DNA of 64,000 bases from Bacteroidia bacterium (GCA_019695215.1 JAIBAK010000015.1:1-64000), one strand, 5' to 3'. Numbered from the stretch's first letter, positions 36,706-45,726 are shown. A program made the numbers and translations. Notes: generated by a model from the sequence alone, not told the origin.

Positions 36706-37562
36706 TAATGCTTTCCTGTTTTAATCAGTTCCATTTCAAAAACCAGGGTAGAGTAAGGTTTAATTACCGGGCCGCGCTCCTGATCACCATAAGCAAGCCA
36801 CGATGGAATTACCACCCGTATTTTTTCACCTTCATGCATTTTCATCAGGGCAATTTCCCATCCCTGAATAACGTATCCGTTGCCTACCGGAAAACTGATG
36901 GGTTCACCGCGGTCGTATGAGCCGTCAAATTTGGTTCCGTCCATCAGCGTGCCAAGGTAATGTACATATACCGAGTCGCCCTTTTGCGGCACATACCCCG
37001 AAGGGTTGGCCTTAAGGGTTTCGATGTAGATACCGCTGGCATCTTTCACAAAATTTTTTCCTGCTACAAATTTGTTTATTACTTCAGTTTCCTGCGCTTT
37101 TATTATTTCAGCTTCGGCTTTTGCTTTGGCTTCAAGTTCGGCACGCGAAGTAACATCTACCATTTTAATAGTGAAAGTTACCTTGCTGCCCTTTTTAACA
37201 AATGGAGGCAAAGGCTGTCTGAAAGTTTTTGCGAACAACGAGTCGGCATTTACTAAGAAAACCGCACTGTCTCCTTTAGCCATCATTACAAATCCTTCTT
37301 CAAGTGAGCCGGGGAAGGTGGATGGGTTTACACTGATGCTGATGGGTTTTCCTCCATCGCGGTAGGTGTGTATGAAGGCCGAATCGGTACTTGATTTAGC
37401 AATCATATGCAGCACGATAATATCGTTAAGTGCCGGTTTCTTTCCTTTAATATCGCGTTTAAAAAAGTGATATTTTAATCCGGTAGCTGTAGAGTCGAAT
37501 TTAATTTTTGCAAAAACCTGAGTACAGATAAAAAACGAGAGTACTAAAAAAAGTTGTTTCAC
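36705..37562 (-). CDS. Secreted FKBP isomerase, two-domain
   Basis: 285 residues. Signal peptide 1-18 (FLVLSFFICTQVFAK). The N-terminal domain (20-140) is FKBP-like but degenerate: DIIVLHMIAKSSTDSAF lacks the usual Y-T-G and the YG loop. A charged helical linker follows (AEIIKAQETEVINKF). The C-terminal domain is a complete FKBP (DSVYVHYLGTLMDGTKFDGS, SWLAYGDQERG). Same architecture as the upstream gene; probably chaperones exported proteins. Overlaps both neighbours by 1-4 bases. Confidence 0.9.
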   Translation of the reverse strand: MKQLFLVLSFFICTQVFAKIKFDSTATGLKYHFFKRDIKGKKPALNDIIVLHMIAKSSTDSAFIHTYRDGGKPISISVNPSTFPGSLEEGFVMMAKGDSAVFLVNADSLFAKTFRQPLPPFVKKGSKVTFTIKMVDVTSRAELEAKAKAEAEIIKAQETEVINKFVAGKNFVKDASGIYIETLKANPSGYVPQKGDSVYVHYLGTLMDGTKFDGSYDRGEPISFPVGNGYVIQGWEIALMKMHEGEKIRVVIPSWLAYGDQERGPVIKPYSTLVFEMELIKTGKH

Positions 37563-38434
37563 GGCTTTTTAATTTTTAAAAGTTCCATCTCAAATACTAA
37601 GGTAGAATACGGCTTAATCACGTCACCTCTTCCGCGCGGGCCATAAGCCATCCACGAAGGAATAATTACTTTATATTTTTCTCCCACATGCATCATTTTT
37701 AATGCTTTTTCCCATCCGTCAATCACCATTTGTTTTCCTACAGGGAAACTGATGGGCTCTCCGCGGTCGAGAGATGAATCAAATTTAGTCCCGTCAAGCA
37801 GAGTGCCTGTGTAGTGAATCTCCACTGAGTCGCCATCTGCAGCCTGTGCACCTTTTTCATTTTTGGTAAGCACTTCATAAAGTAAACCGTCAGGAGTCTC
37901 TTCCAGTTTGGTAGGGTACGATGATTTAAAGTTATTCAGAATATCCTTTTCAAGATTTTTCATTTCCTCCGATTCTTTGTCCATCTTCTTCTGCATTTCG
38001 TCCTGTGTCATGATATCAACCATTTTAATGGTAAATGTCATGTTGCTTCCTTTTTCAATAAAGTCGGGAAGGGGAGTTTGAAATGTACGTAAAAACAGGG
38101 AGTCGGCACTTACTACAAACGATGCACTGTCGCCCTCTGCCATCATCATAAATCCTTCTTCAAGGGCACCTTTAAAAGTAGGTTCAATCACACTAATCGT
38201 AAACGGCTTTTTATCGCGGTAGGTATCAAAAAATGCCGAGTCTTTACTCGTAAGTCCTACCATATGCACTACGATAAAATCGCCCAGGCGCGGTTTCAAT
38301 CCTTTTTCATTCTGAGTGAAAAATTTGTATTTGAGTCCGGTTGGAGTGGTTTCAAAGTCTTTCTTTTTACCACATGAAATGACGGTGAGAATAACCATTC
38401 CCAAAATCATTGAATTGATGAGTTGTTTTTTCAT
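37559..38434 (-). CDS. FKBP lipoprotein, GldI-like position
   Basis: 291 residues. Lipobox VISC at Cys21. It has the same plan as the next gene: a degenerate N-terminal FKBP-like domain (25-150), a charged coiled linker (MQKKMDKESEEMKNLEKD), and an intact C-terminal FKBP (DSVEIHYTGTLLDGTKFDSS, SWMAYGPRGRG). In gliding Bacteroidota the FKBP lipoprotein GldI sits in such a DHH/FKBP operon and is needed for motility and T9SS; that link is by context only, and three T9SS cargos are in this window. First FKBP after the DHH gene, 6 bases away. Confidence 0.88.
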   Translation of the reverse strand: MKKQLINSMILGMVILTVISCGKKKDFETTPTGLKYKFFTQNEKGLKPRLGDFIVVHMVGLTSKDSAFFDTYRDKKPFTISVIEPTFKGALEEGFMMMAEGDSASFVVSADSLFLRTFQTPLPDFIEKGSNMTFTIKMVDIMTQDEMQKKMDKESEEMKNLEKDILNNFKSSYPTKLEETPDGLLYEVLTKNEKGAQAADGDSVEIHYTGTLLDGTKFDSSLDRGEPISFPVGKQMVIDGWEKALKMMHVGEKYKVIIPSWMAYGPRGRGDVIKPYSTLVFEMELLKIKKP

Positions 38435-38440
38435 TTATAC

Positions 38441-39454
38441 TTATTGCAAATATTGTTTAAACTCAGGAAGCACCTGTTTGAATTTTTTTATTACCTCTTC
38501 AAGGCTGTCTTCCGATTCGCCTCCGGCCGCATGAAAATGTCCGCCTCCGTTAAAATGTTTACGGGCAAATTCGTTAGCCGGAAAACCATTTTTAGAGCGG
38601 AACGACATCTTAACACGCACGGTACGGTCAATAATTAATACGGCCAGTTCGGCATCGGCAATGCTCAGTCCGTAATTTACTAATCCTTCGGTATCTCCGG
38701 TAATCACCCCAAAGCGTTTTATTTCTTCACTGTTAATGGTAATAAGAGCCGTTTTGTATTCGGGAAGGTATTCCATTTTTTCGTAGAGTGCATACCCAAT
38801 GAACTTCATGCGCTCAATAGAATAACTATCGTAAATAAGGCTGTGAATTTTTGAACTGTCAACACCTTTTTCAATCAAATCAGCTGCAATGCGGTGGGTG
38901 TTGGGTGTGGTTGAATCATGTTTAAATGAAGCGGTATCCGTCATTATGCCGGCATAGATGCAGGAGGCAATGTCTTTATCCACTAATTTATCTCCGTTCC
39001 ACAAATGAATAAAGGTGTAAACAAGTTCGCAGGTAGAGCTTGCTTTGGTGGTCCACAACCGGTAGTCTTCAAACCCTTCAGGCTCTAAATGATGATCAAT
39101 CATTACCTTTTTCGCTTTTGAAACTCTTACCAGTTCACCAAGTTTGTGAATCCGTTTAAGCGCATTAAAGTCGAGGCAAAAAATATAATCTGCTTCGGCT
39201 ACTAATTTTTCTCCAAGGGTAGTTTTCTCTTCGTAGTTTATTACCGAGTTGTTACCGGGCATCCAATGCAAAAAAGCCCCATAATCTGTAGGACTTAACA
39301 CAGTCACATTGGTAATGCCGTATGCTTTAAAGAAGTTATACAAACCAAGAGACGAACCCAGTGCATCAGCATCGGGCTTGTGGTGAGTGGTAATAACAAT
39401 TTTTTTACTGGCTCCGGGTTTAAGTATTTCCCGTAATTCGGTAATCTCTCTCAA
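38441..39454 (-). CDS. DHH family phosphoesterase, NrnA-like
   Basis: 337 residues. DHH motifs: THHKPDADALGSSLGLY (motif I-II), FCLDFNALKRI, VMIDHHLEP (the DHH), and a DHHA1 substrate domain with FNGGGHFHAAGG near the end. Such enzymes degrade nanoRNAs and 3'-phosphoadenosine 5'-phosphate. The start is a TTG at 39454 inside the palindrome CAAAACGTTTTG; no ATG is in frame upstream. Heads the FKBP operon and is divergent from ndk. Confidence 0.9.
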   Translation of the reverse strand: MREITELREILKPGASKKIVITTHHKPDADALGSSLGLYNFFKAYGITNVTVLSPTDYGAFLHWMPGNNSVINYEEKTTLGEKLVAEADYIFCLDFNALKRIHKLGELVRVSKAKKVMIDHHLEPEGFEDYRLWTTKASSTCELVYTFIHLWNGDKLVDKDIASCIYAGIMTDTASFKHDSTTPNTHRIAADLIEKGVDSSKIHSLIYDSYSIERMKFIGYALYEKMEYLPEYKTALITINSEEIKRFGVITGDTEGLVNYGLSIADAELAVLIIDRTVRVKMSFRSKNGFPANEFARKHFNGGGHFHAAGGESEDSLEEVIKKFKQVLPEFKQYLQ

Positions 39455-39570
39455 AACGTTTTGATTAGAACGGGTGCAAAGGTCGTCAAAAAGCGGTCAT
39501 TTGCAAATAATTCGGCAGGAGTAAACGCGCTTATTTTGAATCTTCTGTAGATTTATTTCCCGCTAACCCC

Positions 39571-39578
39571 TACTTTTG
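39571..39578 (+). promoter_or_regulatory. -7 box of ndk
   Basis: TACTTTTG, a full match to TAnnTTTG, 19 bases before the ndk ATG. No TTG at the ideal -33 distance. Confidence 0.45.
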
Positions 39579-39597
39579 CGCCAAAATTTAGCATACC

Positions 39598-40014
39598 ATG
39601 TCAAATATAACGTTCACCATGATTAAGCCGGATGCGGTAAGCAACGGACACACAGGAAAAATTATTGATAAGATTATTAGCAGCGGTTTTAAGATTGTGG
39701 CAATGAAGTATACCCGCCTTTCTGAAGAAACAGCCGGAAGATTCTATGACATTCACCGCCAAAGACCTTTTTTTAAAGATCTGGTGGATTTTATGTCTTC
39801 AGGACCCATTGTTGCCGCTGTATTGGAAAAAGACAACGCAATTGAGGATTTCCGTAAACTCATAGGCGCCACCGACCCTCAAAAAGCCGAGCCGGGCACC
39901 ATTCGCAACCTGTTTGCAAAAAGCATAGAAGCAAACGCCATTCATGGTTCCGACAGCAACGAAAACGCCATTATTGAAGCAAACTTTTTCTTCAATCAGT
40001 TCGAAAGATTTTAG
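39598..40014 (+). CDS. ndk: Nucleoside diphosphate kinase
   Basis: 138 residues, normal length. [17 protein letters not shown] at the start, and the active-site histidine in [13 protein letters not shown] near 118. It balances NTP pools by phosphate transfer through phosphohistidine. The order ndk / DHH phosphoesterase / FKBPs recurs in Bacteroidota. Ends at a bidirectional hairpin. Confidence 0.96.
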   Translation: MSNITFTMIKPDAVSNGHTGKIIDKIISSGFKIVAMKYTRLSEETAGRFYDIHRQRPFFKDLVDFMSSGPIVAAVLEKDNAIEDFRKLIGATDPQKAEPGTIRNLFAKSIEANAIHGSDSNENAIIEANFFFNQFERF

Positions 40015-40032
40015 TAGTTTTACTTTAGTGCA

Positions 40033-40074
40033 GTAAATAGAAAAAGCGACCACATGGCCGCTTTTTCTATTTAC
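40033..40074. terminator. Bidirectional terminator, ndk and fic
   Basis: GTAAATAGAAAAAGCG pairs with CGCTTTTTCTATTTAC, with one A/C mismatch next to the ACC/GGT top. T runs on both strands serve both convergent genes; it includes the stop of the Fic gene. Confidence 0.8.
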
Positions 40075-41119
40075 CGATAATTTTGATGTATCGGTTTAAG
40101 GCATCAAGTTCGGTGAGTGCAATCAATTCGGTAAAATCCAATTTTGATTGCTGCGTTTGTGCCTGTTCTAAGGCGAGGTAGTAATTCATTCTGTTTTTGG
40201 CATCTCCTTTTAAATTTGCAATTACATACCCGTGCTTCAGTAAAATCAGATTCATCACCAGGCGCGATGTGCGGCCGTTGCCATCAATAAACGGATGGAT
40301 GGTCACCAATCGTTCATGCATTTCGGCTGCCAGCACTACGGGATGCAATTTGTTTTGCTGTTGTTTATACCAAATGAAATAATCTTCCATTTGTTTAGGC
40401 ACAAGATATGGGGCTGGCGGCACATGCTTACTTCCTTTAATCATCACCTGCACCTGACGGTATTTGCCGGCATTTGATTGATCAATGCCTCGTAATATGA
40501 GGTTGTGAACGGCTAAAAGCGCATGCTCGTTGAATACTGATTTTTTCTCAACCAGATGTTTTACATAAGCAATGGCCTCCTGATGGTTAATTGCTTCCAG
40601 GTGTTCGCGCATACTTTTTCCGGAGATAGTGAGCCCTTCATTAATAACTAAATCCGTTTCCTTTAAGGTGAGGGTGTTTCCTTCAATGCGGTTACTTTCA
40701 AAGGTGTATTCCAGCTCAAGAGCCTGAGCAATGCGGTAGCTATCATACTGACGCAATTTTTGCAGGGTCGCCTTTACTTTATCAATTTCCTTTAGCAGCG
40801 AATTGATTTTTTTTGGAAGTCCCGGTGTTTTCGGAGCAGCATAGGAATTTTTTAGCTCCTCTTCGGCTGCTATTATGGCCTGTAATGCGAGCGCATCGTT
40901 GCCTGCTTCATACAGAATTTTTTCTTTTAACCAGGCCACCATCAGTTTATCAGCATCTATGTTCAGTACCTCGGCCAGTTTAATTACCTGAGCTTTGGTG
41001 GGTTTACGGGCACCACTTTCAAATTTACTCACCAATGCCTGATCCACACCAAGGGCATGAGCCACTTCGCGCAGCTTCATTCCTTTCTGTTCTCTTGATG
41101 TTTTAATGATGGATTTCAT
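40067..41119 (-). CDS. Fic family AMP-transferase with N-terminal XRE domain
   Basis: 350 residues. An XRE HTH covers 5-60 (MKLREVAHALGVDQALVSKF). The Fic domain has the catalytic HPFIDGNGRTSR at 275-286, complete (H, D, G-N-G-R). The inhibitory helix motif S142-N-R-I-E146-G147 lies ahead of it, giving a class II, self-inhibited Fic in which Glu blocks ATP. Members AMPylate target proteins, often themselves or GyrB. The HTH plus an inverted repeat over its own promoter suggests autoregulation. Confidence 0.92.
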   Translation of the reverse strand: MKSIIKTSREQKGMKLREVAHALGVDQALVSKFESGARKPTKAQVIKLAEVLNIDADKLMVAWLKEKILYEAGNDALALQAIIAAEEELKNSYAAPKTPGLPKKINSLLKEIDKVKATLQKLRQYDSYRIAQALELEYTFESNRIEGNTLTLKETDLVINEGLTISGKSMREHLEAINHQEAIAYVKHLVEKKSVFNEHALLAVHNLILRGIDQSNAGKYRQVQVMIKGSKHVPPAPYLVPKQMEDYFIWYKQQQNKLHPVVLAAEMHERLVTIHPFIDGNGRTSRLVMNLILLKHGYVIANLKGDAKNRMNYYLALEQAQTQQSKLDFTELIALTELDALNRYIKIIGK

Positions 41120-41121
41120 CC

Positions 41122-41153
41122 ATGACTATATTTAGCATGACAAAAATAGTCAT
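41122..41153. promoter_or_regulatory. Operator and -7 box of the Fic gene
   Basis: ATGACTAT (41122-41129) and ATAGTCAT (41146-41153) form a perfect 8-bp inverted repeat. The minus-strand -7 box TATTTTTG (41141-41148) overlaps the right arm. Likely site for the XRE domain of the Fic protein itself. Confidence 0.6.
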
Positions 41154-41162
41154 TTTTTCTTT

Positions 41163-41202
41163 AATAAAAAAACCAGCCGTTTCAGGCTGGCTTTTTTTTA
41201 TT
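41163..41202 (-). terminator. pnp terminator
   Basis: CCAGCC-GTTTCA-GGCTGG with A runs on the left and T runs on the right, immediately behind the pnp stop on the minus strand. It lies between pnp and the Fic promoter. Confidence 0.85.
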
Positions 41203-41208
41203 AAAAAA

Positions 41209-43542
41209 TTATTCTCCGGTTGGCTGCTCGGGAGCTGAGCTCTCCGGATTATTGTTTTGCTCTGGTTTGCGGTGATGGTCACGCGGTCCGCGGTCGCGGT
41301 TATCACGTCTGTCACCATCGGGCCTTCTTGGTCCGCGATGTCCGCCTTCAGGGCGTGGTCCGCGCGGTGCACGTGGAGTTTCTTCAGGCATACCTTCCGG
41401 GCGCGGCAATAACACTTTGCGCGAGAGGCGGTATTTCCCTGTTTTTTTATCTACCTCAATCAACTTCACTTTTATTTCTTCACCGGTTTGCAACACACCT
41501 TCCATACTTGGCAAACGCTGCCACGAAATTTCGGAGATATGAAGCAATCCTTCTTTCCCCGGTAAAAACTCTATAAAGGCACCAAAATCAGTAATTGATT
41601 TTACTTTGCCTGTATATTCCTGTCCGGTTTCTGGTACCATCACAATGCCTTTAATAATGGCAATGGCTTTATCCATATTTTCTCTGTTGGCCGAGGCTAC
41701 TTCAATAATGCCATGTTCGCCTTCTTCGGTAATAGAAACAACAGTATTGGTATCGCGCTGAATTCCCTGAATTACTTTTCCGCCCGGCCCAATAACGGCA
41801 CCGATAAACTCTTTATCGATAATGAGTTTTTCAATGCGTGGTGCATGTGGTTTATAGTCGGCACGCGGTTCAGCAAGGGTTTTGTTCATCTCATTCATTA
41901 TATGAGTGCGGCCACCTTTAGCCTGATTTAACGCTTCTTCTACTACCTCCCATTTAAGGCCGTTGATTTTAATATCCATCTGGCAGGCCACAATGCCTTT
42001 GGCGGTACCTACCACTTTAAAATCCATATCTCCCAAATGATCTTCATCTCCTAAAATATCAGAGAGTACAGCATACTTGCCCGTTTTCTCATCGGTAATC
42101 AGTCCCATGGCAATTCCAGAAACCGCTCCTTTAAGTTTGATACCTGCATCCATGAGTGCAAGCGAACCGGCACACACGGTAGCCATAGATGAAGAACCGT
42201 TTGACTCAAGAATATCGGATACCACACGAATGGTATACGGGTTTTCCATACTATCGGGAAGCATACGTTTTAACCCGCGCAATGCAAGGTTTCCATGTCC
42301 AATTTCTCTGCGTCCGGGGCCGCGGTTTGGTTTTACCTCACCGGTAGAGAACGAAGGAAAATTGTAGTGCAAAAGAAATTTACTGTATCCGAATACCATC
42401 GGGCTATCGAGCAACTGCTCATCCATTTTGGTACCCAGTGTTACGCTGGTAAGCGATTGGGTTTCGCCACGGGTAAACACAGCCGAACCATGTGCCGAAG
42501 GAAGGTAATCTACTTCGCTCCAGATGGGGCGAACCTGATCCAGCTGACGTCCGTCTAAACGTGAACGGTCATTTAAAATCATGTTCCGCACGGCATCGTA
42601 CTGCACATCATGGAAATATTTTTTAATCAATCCTTCGTCTTCCGGATTTTCGATGGCACTTACATCCGCACCTTCCTGATTTTGTGGAAGAGCACTTATG
42701 TAATCGTCCAGCAGTTTTTTAAACGCATCGCTGCGCTCCTGCTTGGGCAGGGCCGATTTGGCAATAGCGTATACCGGTTCGTAAAAGGTTTTGTAAATTT
42801 TCTCACGCAGGGCCTCATCACTCTTTTCAGGGGTATAGGTGCGGGTGGTTTTTTTGCCACCGCAGGCTTCCGCCAGTTCAAGCTGCCAGGCGCATTGTTT
42901 TTTGATGGCTTCATGCGCAAACTTGAGAGCTTCGAGCATATCGGCTTCCGACACTTCGGCCATTTCACCCTCTACCATGTTTATGTCATGAGCAGTTCCG
43001 GCTACAATCAGGTCAATATCGGCTTTATCTAATTCCGATTTGTAAGGATTAATTACTAGTTTGCCATCAATACGTGCAACGCGCACTTCGGATATAGGGC
43101 CATTAAACGGAATATCGCTTACAGCAAGAGCGGCCGATGCGGCCAGTCCTACAAATGCTTCGGGCAATACTTCTGCTTCTCCGCTGTGCAGGGTAATCAT
43201 CACCTGGGTGTCGGCATGATAATCCTCAGGAAAAAGCGGACGCAGGGCACGGTCAACAATACGGCTGATGAGCACTTCGTAATCGCTCAGCTTGGCTTCG
43301 CGCTTGTGAAAACTGCCGGGAATACGTCCAACGGCTGCAAATTTTTCCTGATAGTCTACCGAGAGCGGTAGGAAATCCACTCCTTCTTTAGCTTCTTTGG
43401 CCGATACAACGGTGGCCAGAATCATGGTGTTGTTGTGACGTAACATCACGGCACCGTCAGCCTGACGGGCGAGTTTTCCGGTCTCGAGGGTTACTTTTTT
43501 CCCGTCTCCGAGATCGAATGTTTTTGAAATTCCGATTGTCAT
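41209..43542 (-). CDS. pnp: Polyribonucleotide nucleotidyltransferase
   Basis: 777 residues. Two RNase PH domains (about 10-225 and 320-540; the second has [20 protein letters not shown]), a KH domain ([20 protein letters not shown]), an S1 domain ([20 protein letters not shown]), and an unusual C-terminal tail of about 65 residues rich in R, G, P, E and D ([20 protein letters not shown]). It is the 3'-5' phosphorolytic RNase of the degradosome. The usual rpsO-pnp order is kept, with a hairpin between them. Confidence 0.96.
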   Translation of the reverse strand: MTIGISKTFDLGDGKKVTLETGKLARQADGAVMLRHNNTMILATVVSAKEAKEGVDFLPLSVDYQEKFAAVGRIPGSFHKREAKLSDYEVLISRIVDRALRPLFPEDYHADTQVMITLHSGEAEVLPEAFVGLAASAALAVSDIPFNGPISEVRVARIDGKLVINPYKSELDKADIDLIVAGTAHDINMVEGEMAEVSEADMLEALKFAHEAIKKQCAWQLELAEACGGKKTTRTYTPEKSDEALREKIYKTFYEPVYAIAKSALPKQERSDAFKKLLDDYISALPQNQEGADVSAIENPEDEGLIKKYFHDVQYDAVRNMILNDRSRLDGRQLDQVRPIWSEVDYLPSAHGSAVFTRGETQSLTSVTLGTKMDEQLLDSPMVFGYSKFLLHYNFPSFSTGEVKPNRGPGRREIGHGNLALRGLKRMLPDSMENPYTIRVVSDILESNGSSSMATVCAGSLALMDAGIKLKGAVSGIAMGLITDEKTGKYAVLSDILGDEDHLGDMDFKVVGTAKGIVACQMDIKINGLKWEVVEEALNQAKGGRTHIMNEMNKTLAEPRADYKPHAPRIEKLIIDKEFIGAVIGPGGKVIQGIQRDTNTVVSITEEGEHGIIEVASANRENMDKAIAIIKGIVMVPETGQEYTGKVKSITDFGAFIEFLPGKEGLLHISEISWQRLPSMEGVLQTGEEIKVKLIEVDKKTGKYRLSRKVLLPRPEGMPEETPRAPRGPRPEGGHRGPRRPDGDRRDNRDRGPRDHHRKPEQNNNPESSAPEQPTGE

Positions 43543-43613
43543 TTTTTAATCGTTTAAATTTTAAATGTTTGCAGGCGGTCCAAGGGCCCTGCAATACCCC
43601 GTTTATTAAACAC

Positions 43614-43650
43614 TAACGGCCTGACCCCGTTTGAAAAGGCCAAGCCGTTA
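43614..43650 (-). other. Hairpin between rpsO and pnp
   Basis: TAACGGC (43614-43620) and GCCGTTA (43644-43650) form a perfect 7-bp stem, with an inner GGCC/GGCC pairing possible. In other bacteria this interval holds a terminator and an RNase III site that controls pnp; a similar role here is inferred. Confidence 0.45.
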
Positions 43651-43674
43651 ATCTTAATTACATACAAATGAAAA

Positions 43675-43944
43675 TTACTTACGGATATTCAGTTCCTTGA
43701 TAATTGCCCGGTAACGGAATACGTCAACCTTGGCAAGGTAATCAAGTAATGAACGTCTTTTGCCTACCAACTTAATCAGGCTCAACTCGGCCGAGTGGTC
43801 TTTTTTGTTCTCTTTTAAATGGCCGGTAAGGTGATTAATCCTGTGTGTAAACAGGGCAATCTGTCCTTCAGCCGATCCGGTATCCGCAGCGCCTTTTCCG
43901 TGCTTTGCAAAGATCTCCTTCTTGGTTTCTGATGTTAATTGCAT
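43675..43944 (-). CDS. rpsO: 30S ribosomal protein S15
   Basis: 89 residues from the ATG at 43944, the standard length; the open frame upstream is chance. TGSAEGQIALFTHRINHLTGHLKENKKDH and GKRRSLLDYLAK are the conserved 16S-binding helices. First gene of the rpsO-pnp pair, with a perfect promoter 22 bases upstream. Confidence 0.97.
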   Translation of the reverse strand: MQLTSETKKEIFAKHGKGAADTGSAEGQIALFTHRINHLTGHLKENKKDHSAELSLIKLVGKRRSLLDYLAKVDVFRYRAIIKELNIRK

Positions 43945-43973
43945 GGTGTTAAACTTTTTAATTAAATGGACGG

Positions 43974-44003
43974 CAAATATACCGCAAGTTTTTGGAATAA
44001 CAA
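43974..44003 (-). promoter_or_regulatory. rpsO promoter, perfect consensus
   Basis: Reading the minus strand: TTG (44003-44001), exactly 19 bases, TATATTTG (43981-43974). Both elements match the Bacteroidota sigma-A consensus. Start of transcription is expected near 43967, a leader of about 22 bases. Confidence 0.85.
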
Positions 44004-44044
44004 GCAGGCTCCGGCTTTTAAAGACTATTCTACATCGCTGAACA

Positions 44045-45019
44045 TCAGCGCAGGGCGCTTTTCCAGGTGCCTTTTTCCCAGACATATTTAAGGGTAGAGG
44101 GCAAACTGTGCCACAGGTATTTGCTCCACTCCACATGAAATGAGGGCATAAAATAGCAGTTTACCGTGCAGCCTTCGCAGCCGGCATGGCGCCCCTCCAG
44201 GGCTATCTGTTTTTTTACCTTGTCGGACTGATACAGGTTAAAAAGGGTGCCGTCAATAGCAAATTCTTCCAGCCCCAGATGATAGCAGGGCAGCATCAGT
44301 TTATTTTCGGGCGAAATAACCAAAGTGGTGCTTGCTGCTTTGCACAAAGGATCTGCTATGTGATTGCCTCCGTTTTTGCGCAGCGTAATAAAGGCTTTGT
44401 TCAGGTACACCTGTTTTTTATTTCCCCATTGGCTCAGCCGGTCTAAATCCGTTTCTGTTAATTCGGTTCCTACCTGGTTGTAGCTGAAAATGGGATTCAG
44501 AATCAGCATCAGGTTATGAGGTTGCGCAAAGTCACGGTACACCTGTTCAATCTGATGCATATTGCCGGAGTGCACCGTAAATAAAATATCAGGCCGCTCG
44601 CCTAATTGTTTGGCCCGCTCAACAGACTGCATCACGTGCTCAAAACAATTTACTCCCCGCGAGGCATTATGCTCTTCGGGCACGGGCGAATCGAGGGAGA
44701 AGTGAAGCATATCAATCAAGCCTTTCAGCTTTTCCGCATTTTTGGGATACAGCAGCGCATTGGTGGTAACCGTGGTGGTAAACCCCAGTTGTTTGGCCAG
44801 GGCTAAAAACTCGGGCAACTGCCGGTGCAAAAGCGGCTCGCCCCCGGTAAAGTCAATTACCCGCACACCCAGCTTTTTCAGGTCACGTAAGTTTTCATGC
44901 ACGTTCTCCAGCGTAACGTAGGGCGAAGGCTTTTCCCAAATATCGCAGAACCCGCAGCTGGCATTGCAGCGGTAAGTAACGTAGTAGTTACATAAAACCG
45001 GGTGGTTAATAAAGCGCAC
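44045..45019 (-). CDS. Radical SAM/SPASM-type protein
   Basis: 324 residues, GTG start. The radical SAM cluster motif is YRCNASCGFCDIW (C-x3-C-x2-C), with FTGGEPLLHRQLPEFL as SAM-binding region. The C-terminal Cys-rich stretch, CKAASTTLVISPENKLMLPC and CEGCTVNCYF, fits a SPASM-like auxiliary cluster domain. Substrate unknown; no obvious peptide or cofactor partner nearby. Its first 54 codons plus promoter are duplicated at 45807-45992, and a transposase element splits off its original upstream region. Confidence 0.85.
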   Translation of the reverse strand: MRFINHPVLCNYYVTYRCNASCGFCDIWEKPSPYVTLENVHENLRDLKKLGVRVIDFTGGEPLLHRQLPEFLALAKQLGFTTTVTTNALLYPKNAEKLKGLIDMLHFSLDSPVPEEHNASRGVNCFEHVMQSVERAKQLGERPDILFTVHSGNMHQIEQVYRDFAQPHNLMLILNPIFSYNQVGTELTETDLDRLSQWGNKKQVYLNKAFITLRKNGGNHIADPLCKAASTTLVISPENKLMLPCYHLGLEEFAIDGTLFNLYQSDKVKKQIALEGRHAGCEGCTVNCYFMPSFHVEWSKYLWHSLPSTLKYVWEKGTWKSALR

Positions 45020-45023
45020 AGGG

Positions 45024-45031
45024 CAAAGATA
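45024..45031 (-). promoter_or_regulatory. -7 box of the radical SAM gene
   Basis: Minus strand TATCTTTG, then CCCT and the GTG start: four bases between box and start codon. The box is also present in the duplicated copy. The upstream -33 region was separated when the transposase element was inserted. Confidence 0.5.
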
Positions 45032-45053
45032 GTATAATGAGGCTGTTTTCTTC

Positions 45054-45080
45054 TGTCCAAGGTTGGCGTCCCCGCCAACC
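45054..45080 (-). repeat. REP1, left palindrome of the transposase
   Basis: TGTCCAA followed by GGTTGGCG-TCCC-CGCCAACC, a perfect 8-bp stem. Same family as REP2-4 but inverted, with the TGTCCAA tail on the other side. Confidence 0.85.
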
Positions 45081-45090
45081 TACGCAAGGC

Positions 45091-45597
45091 TCAACACCAA
45101 TCCAAATAATGCTCAAGAAAAGAAAAAGGAGTAGGTTGTCCCGCATAAAATGAGGCAGAAGAATAAGTATACTCCGCAGGAAAGCTACAAAGTTCCCATT
45201 TTCCTTTCATCGGGTTTGCATGAATGTATTCCAGTTTCTGCTCCGCAATCTTTCGGCTTTCTATTTTGATAGATCTGGGCCTTCTTTCCCAAAAGTGATA
45301 TAGCCGGTCATTTTGTGATGAACGGTAGTTGTTCAGTTCGTCTGTTACCTGTAAGAGAAGGAATTTCTTAAACTGATGGGCGGTGTAACTGGTGAGTTTT
45401 TTTTCCGCTTCACTAATGTCCTTATCTCTAACAGGTGACCACAAAATATGTATGTGATTGGGCATGATAACAAATCCATGTATCTTGCAATAGTGATGGC
45501 TACTCAGCCAGTACATACTTTCAATGATAATATCTTTCATTCGGTTATCTTGCAGAAGAGTTTGCCAGTTGAGGATAGTTGCGGAAAAGAAAAACAT
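45091..45597 (-). CDS. REP-associated tyrosine transposase (Y1, IS200-like)
   Basis: 168 residues from the ATG at 45597; the longer TTG frame starts inside REP2. HUH motif is MPNHIHILWSP, and the C-terminal mark ANPMKGKWEL is followed by YSSASFY. The catalytic Tyr is expected in the helix around LEYIHANP. RAYT proteins nick and rejoin the REP palindromes at single-stranded DNA and spread them, but are themselves usually single-copy. It appears intact. Both flanking REPs lie within 30 bases of the gene. Confidence 0.9.
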   Translation of the reverse strand: MFFFSATILNWQTLLQDNRMKDIIIESMYWLSSHHYCKIHGFVIMPNHIHILWSPVRDKDISEAEKKLTSYTAHQFKKFLLLQVTDELNNYRSSQNDRLYHFWERRPRSIKIESRKIAEQKLEYIHANPMKGKWELCSFPAEYTYSSASFYAGQPTPFSFLEHYLDWC

Positions 45598-45618
45598 ATT
45601 CAAATATAAGAAATCAGG

Positions 45619-45650
45619 ATGGTTGGCGAGGGACGCCAACCATGGACAAA
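45619..45650 (+). repeat. REP2, right palindrome of the transposase
   Basis: ATGGTTGGCG-AGGGA-CGCCAACCAT, a perfect 10-bp stem, then GGACAAA. Confidence 0.85.
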
Positions 45651-45656
45651 TGAGGT

Positions 45657-45726
45657 GGTGTTACGGTAAGGCGGTTTACTGATGCAGGATTTGAAAAACT
45701 TTTGGTTAATTTAGCTGAGTGAATAC
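45657..45726. repeat. Duplicated upstream segment, copy 1
   Basis: A 70-base segment also present at 45996-46065 with few differences. It belonged upstream of the radical SAM gene before the transposase element came between. No gene in it. Confidence 0.8.

Larger units (their letters stand above)
45041..45656. mobile_element. REP-RAYT element: transposase flanked by REP palindromes
   Basis: Removing this stretch would rejoin the radical SAM 5' region to the 70-base segment at 45657, exactly as those two are joined in the duplicate (45992/45996). It holds REP1 (45054-45080, one orientation), the Y1 transposase gene, and REP2 (45619-45650, the other orientation). The limits are inferred from that comparison. 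Confidence 0.75.

Noticed and set aside
41103-41372. Minus-strand 89-codon frame over the end of pnp
   Set aside because: Shadow frame of the Arg-rich pnp tail and the terminator; no independent start or domain.
42077-43032. Plus-strand frames of 96-140 codons inside pnp
   Set aside because: Antisense shadows of a strongly conserved gene.
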